This document shows, in pieces, positions 62,391-64,000 of a stretch of 64,000 bases of DNA. The DNA comes from Prevotella sp. (GTDB lineage Bacteria; Bacteroidota; Bacteroidia; Bacteroidales; Bacteroidaceae). Below the pieces are notes generated by a model. It did not search any database. It was not told where the DNA came from and was given only the letters and a program-made list of their open reading frames with translations. Numbering within the stretch: position 1 is the stretch's first letter; every line of letters starts with the position of its first letter. Position numbers and translations under genes: made by a program. The stretch is from the NCBI GenBank assembly GCA_016281815.1, contig JAEEJK010000039.1:1-64000 (forward strand). The letters run 5' to 3'.

Positions 62391-62399
62391 ATATGAGAC
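62391..62399. repeat. Target-site duplication, right copy
   Basis: ATATGAGAC following the right IS end; its ATG at 62393 is the start codon of the GLPGLI gene. Confidence 0.88.
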
Positions 62400-63160
62400 A
62401 TGTTATATCTGCGATTTTATGCTTATGGGCAATAGCCTCTTTCGCTCAGATTGAGGATACGGCCCTGGTATGTGTGGTCTATAAGGCAAAATATGTGGAA
62501 TATGAGGGGCAGGCACAAAAGGAAGAATGCGACCAGGTGCTAAACATCGGCCAACACTACTCAAAATATTTCTGCGGGCAAAAAAGCGCGACACAGAGAG
62601 AAGCACTCTCCTATCTCACAAAGTGCTCGACCGGACACAGAAAATTCACAATATACAAGAACTATCCCCAAGAGGGAAAGCTTATATATACGGAATTTGT
62701 GGGCAGCAATAAATTCAAGTATGAGGAAGAAATGGAGATAATCGACTGGCAACTGCTCGAGGGCGACAGCACAGTGGCCGGCTACAGATGCAACAAGGCG
62801 ACCGGCACACTGCACGGCAACAAATGGACAGCATGGTATACCTTGGACATACCCTACAGCGACGGGCCATGGAAACTGAGCGGGCTTCCAGGGCTTATCA
62901 TGGCAGCAAGCGACGCCAGCGGCCTCTTCACATACGAATGCATAGAAATAAGCACAAGCACCAACCCTCCGCTCAAGGTAAATGTGAACTTATTTCAGCA
63001 ATGCACGCCAAAAGAGCTACAGGAGCAACGCACACTGTACTGGAAAGACCAGGCCAACTATGTGGCACAAAGTGCAGGCATCCCCCACCTCGACATGAAC
63101 AAAGCCACCGGCGACATGAGTCAGAAATCACTCAAAGCCGTGTTTGAAGAGGAATACTGA
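62393..63160 (+). CDS. GLPGLI-family protein
   Basis: 255 residues with a signal peptide (MRHVISAILCLWAIASFAQ). The family hallmark SGLPGLIM is at residues 162-169, preceded by WTAWYTLDIPYSDGPWKL, with CNKATGTLHGNKWTAW before it. GLPGLI proteins are secreted Bacteroidetes proteins that are regularly encoded next to outer-membrane barrel proteins of the kind that follows 57 bases downstream; the role is unknown. The IS end lies 2 bases before its ATG, so its native 5' leader is cut off and expression must depend on the IS or be lost. Base composition is higher in GC than the genes before the IS. Confidence 0.87.
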   Translation: MRHVISAILCLWAIASFAQIEDTALVCVVYKAKYVEYEGQAQKEECDQVLNIGQHYSKYFCGQKSATQREALSYLTKCSTGHRKFTIYKNYPQEGKLIYTEFVGSNKFKYEEEMEIIDWQLLEGDSTVAGYRCNKATGTLHGNKWTAWYTLDIPYSDGPWKLSGLPGLIMAASDASGLFTYECIEISTSTNPPLKVNVNLFQQCTPKELQEQRTLYWKDQANYVAQSAGIPHLDMNKATGDMSQKSLKAVFEEEY

Positions 63161-63217
63161 CAAACCCTGTTGAATGCGTGTCGGGCGTCACACGTCAACT
63201 CATATCGGTGAAAACGG

Positions 63218-64000
63218 ATGGCTAAGCAGCTTTTTCTTAGTTTAGTTTTCTTACTCCATCATGTCACAGCTGCTCCTCAGGAGATAAGCGGATTGACAGT
63301 CAACGAGAATGGCCAAGCAGCCTATCCCGTCGCTGTCATTGTGCTCGACAAAGAGTATAGGCATGTATCATTCTGCAATAACACAAGTGAAGGGCGGTTC
63401 GCACTGAGCATGACGAGCCATGCGGAAGACGCAGCCTACCTGCTCTTTTCGGGAATGGGCTATGAGAGAGACACCATAAGCCTGAAAGAGTGGAGGAACG
63501 GTGGCACAATCACCCTGAAGAGCAAGGAGACGAGGCTGAAAGAGGTGGTGGTGGAATCCCGGCGCATCAGACAGCATGGCGACACCATTGATTACGGCGT
63601 GGCAAGGTTCAGAAAGGAGCAAGACAGGAGCCTCGCTGACGTGATAAAGAGAATGCCCGGACTGGAGGTGAAGGATGACGGCACAATAGAGTATCAAGGT
63701 GAAAAGATAAGCCGTCTCTACATAGAGGGGATGGACATGCTCGGCAAGAGCTACTCGCTCGCTTCCGAGAACATCCCTGTCAAGAGTGTGAAGACCGTGC
63801 AGGTGCTGGAGCACCATCAGCACATCAAGATGCTGAAAGGCATGGACTTCTCGCAACAGGCGGCCCTCAACATCATACTCACCGACGAGGCGAAGAGCCA
63901 ATGGCACGGCTCGGCCGATGCCGGCATGGGACACAGCGTGCAGGGCAGCGGCGAGTGGCTTGGCGACACACGGTTGCTCGGAATGGCCTTCACGAAAAAA
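63218..64000 (+). CDS. Outer-membrane barrel protein, N-terminal part (3' partial)
   Basis: 261 codons from ATG 63218 to the window end without a stop. Signal peptide about 1-18 (MAKQLFLSLVFLLHHVTA). A carboxypeptidase-like regulatory domain covers about residues 22-105 (EISGLTVNENGQAAYPVAVI). A plug-like segment follows (DVIKRMPGLEVKDDGTIEYQ, RLYIEGMDMLGKSYSLASEN, KSVKTVQVLEHHQH), then the start of the barrel (WHGSADAGMGHSVQG). It is the same class as the barrel gene at 52534 but a different sequence, and forms a pair with the GLPGLI gene. Confidence 0.85.
   Translation, partial: MAKQLFLSLVFLLHHVTAAPQEISGLTVNENGQAAYPVAVIVLDKEYRHVSFCNNTSEGRFALSMTSHAEDAAYLLFSGMGYERDTISLKEWRNGGTITLKSKETRLKEVVVESRRIRQHGDTIDYGVARFRKEQDRSLADVIKRMPGLEVKDDGTIEYQGEKISRLYIEGMDMLGKSYSLASENIPVKSVKTVQVLEHHQHIKMLKGMDFSQQAALNIILTDEAKSQWHGSADAGMGHSVQGSGEWLGDTRLLGMAFTKK

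Noticed and set aside
1..64000. tRNA or rRNA genes
   Set aside because: No CCA-ended cloverleaf pattern or rRNA segment was noticed while reading the intergenic regions; a tRNA scan would settle it.

Overview
The window looks like a Bacteroidales chromosome, most likely Prevotella or a close relative. The evidence is: Bacteroidetes-type promoters (a TTG or TTTG box, about 19-21 bases, then TAnnTTTG) in front of many genes; BspA-type leucine-rich surface proteins with dockerin repeats; a C10 (streptopain-like) protease; an RprX/RprY pair; an UpxY antiterminator; GLPGLI and CarboxypepD_reg-like/outer-membrane-barrel proteins; and a bifunctional ftcD in a hut operon. No rRNA, tRNA or CRISPR was seen.

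Layout. 1-2.8 kb: the 3' end of an unknown gene, a remnant of an AAA ATPase and an intact AAA/PD-(D/E)XK ATPase. 2.8-5.0 kb: rprY-rprX. 5.3-15.7 kb: a nucleotidyltransferase, fmt, small envelope proteins, a TlpA-like thioredoxin, a coupled tsaC-ClC pair and lipoproteins, separated by repeat-rich gaps. 15.9-20.0 kb: XRE/cupin regulator, acyl-CoA ligase and an AAA-ATPase_like protein. 20.2-25.4 kb: a 1715-residue BspA-like protein. 26.0-29.8 kb: LysE-type exporter, DUF4924, rfbD and prfC in one minus-strand operon. 30.0-34.1 kb: ROK kinase, UpxY and a Pif1-like helicase. 34.4-38.2 kb: etfB-etfA-small membrane protein-acyl-CoA dehydrogenase. 38.3-43.3 kb: PBP4-type peptidase, PH-domain membrane protein, a cohesin-like/dockerin protein and a C10 protease. 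43.4-50.2 kb: histidine degradation (ftcD, hutU, hutH, hutI).

50.3-64 kb is a visibly AT-rich accessory region that reads as a secreted-peptide (RiPP) locus. It holds a membrane-spanning TPR regulator, a small Cys-rich peptide frame behind a good promoter but without a normal start or leader, an outer-membrane barrel protein, a C39-peptidase ABC exporter with intact catalytic residues, an unusually short HlyD-like protein, and three sugar genes (UDP-glucuronate decarboxylase, DUF4422 glycosyltransferase, UDP-galactopyranose mutase). An IS4-family element follows, inserted exactly at the start codon of a GLPGLI gene, and then a second outer-membrane barrel gene that runs off the window. The sugar genes suggest a glycosylated peptide; this is inference.

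The other notable layer is non-coding. Short tandem repeats with a 7-base period, in at least four sequence classes, lie at the 3' ends of many genes and often supply the stop codon. Three of these arrays (after the helicase, dacB and hutH) are joined to a ~55-base element with a GTTGC...GCAAC hairpin whose stem varies by compensatory changes.
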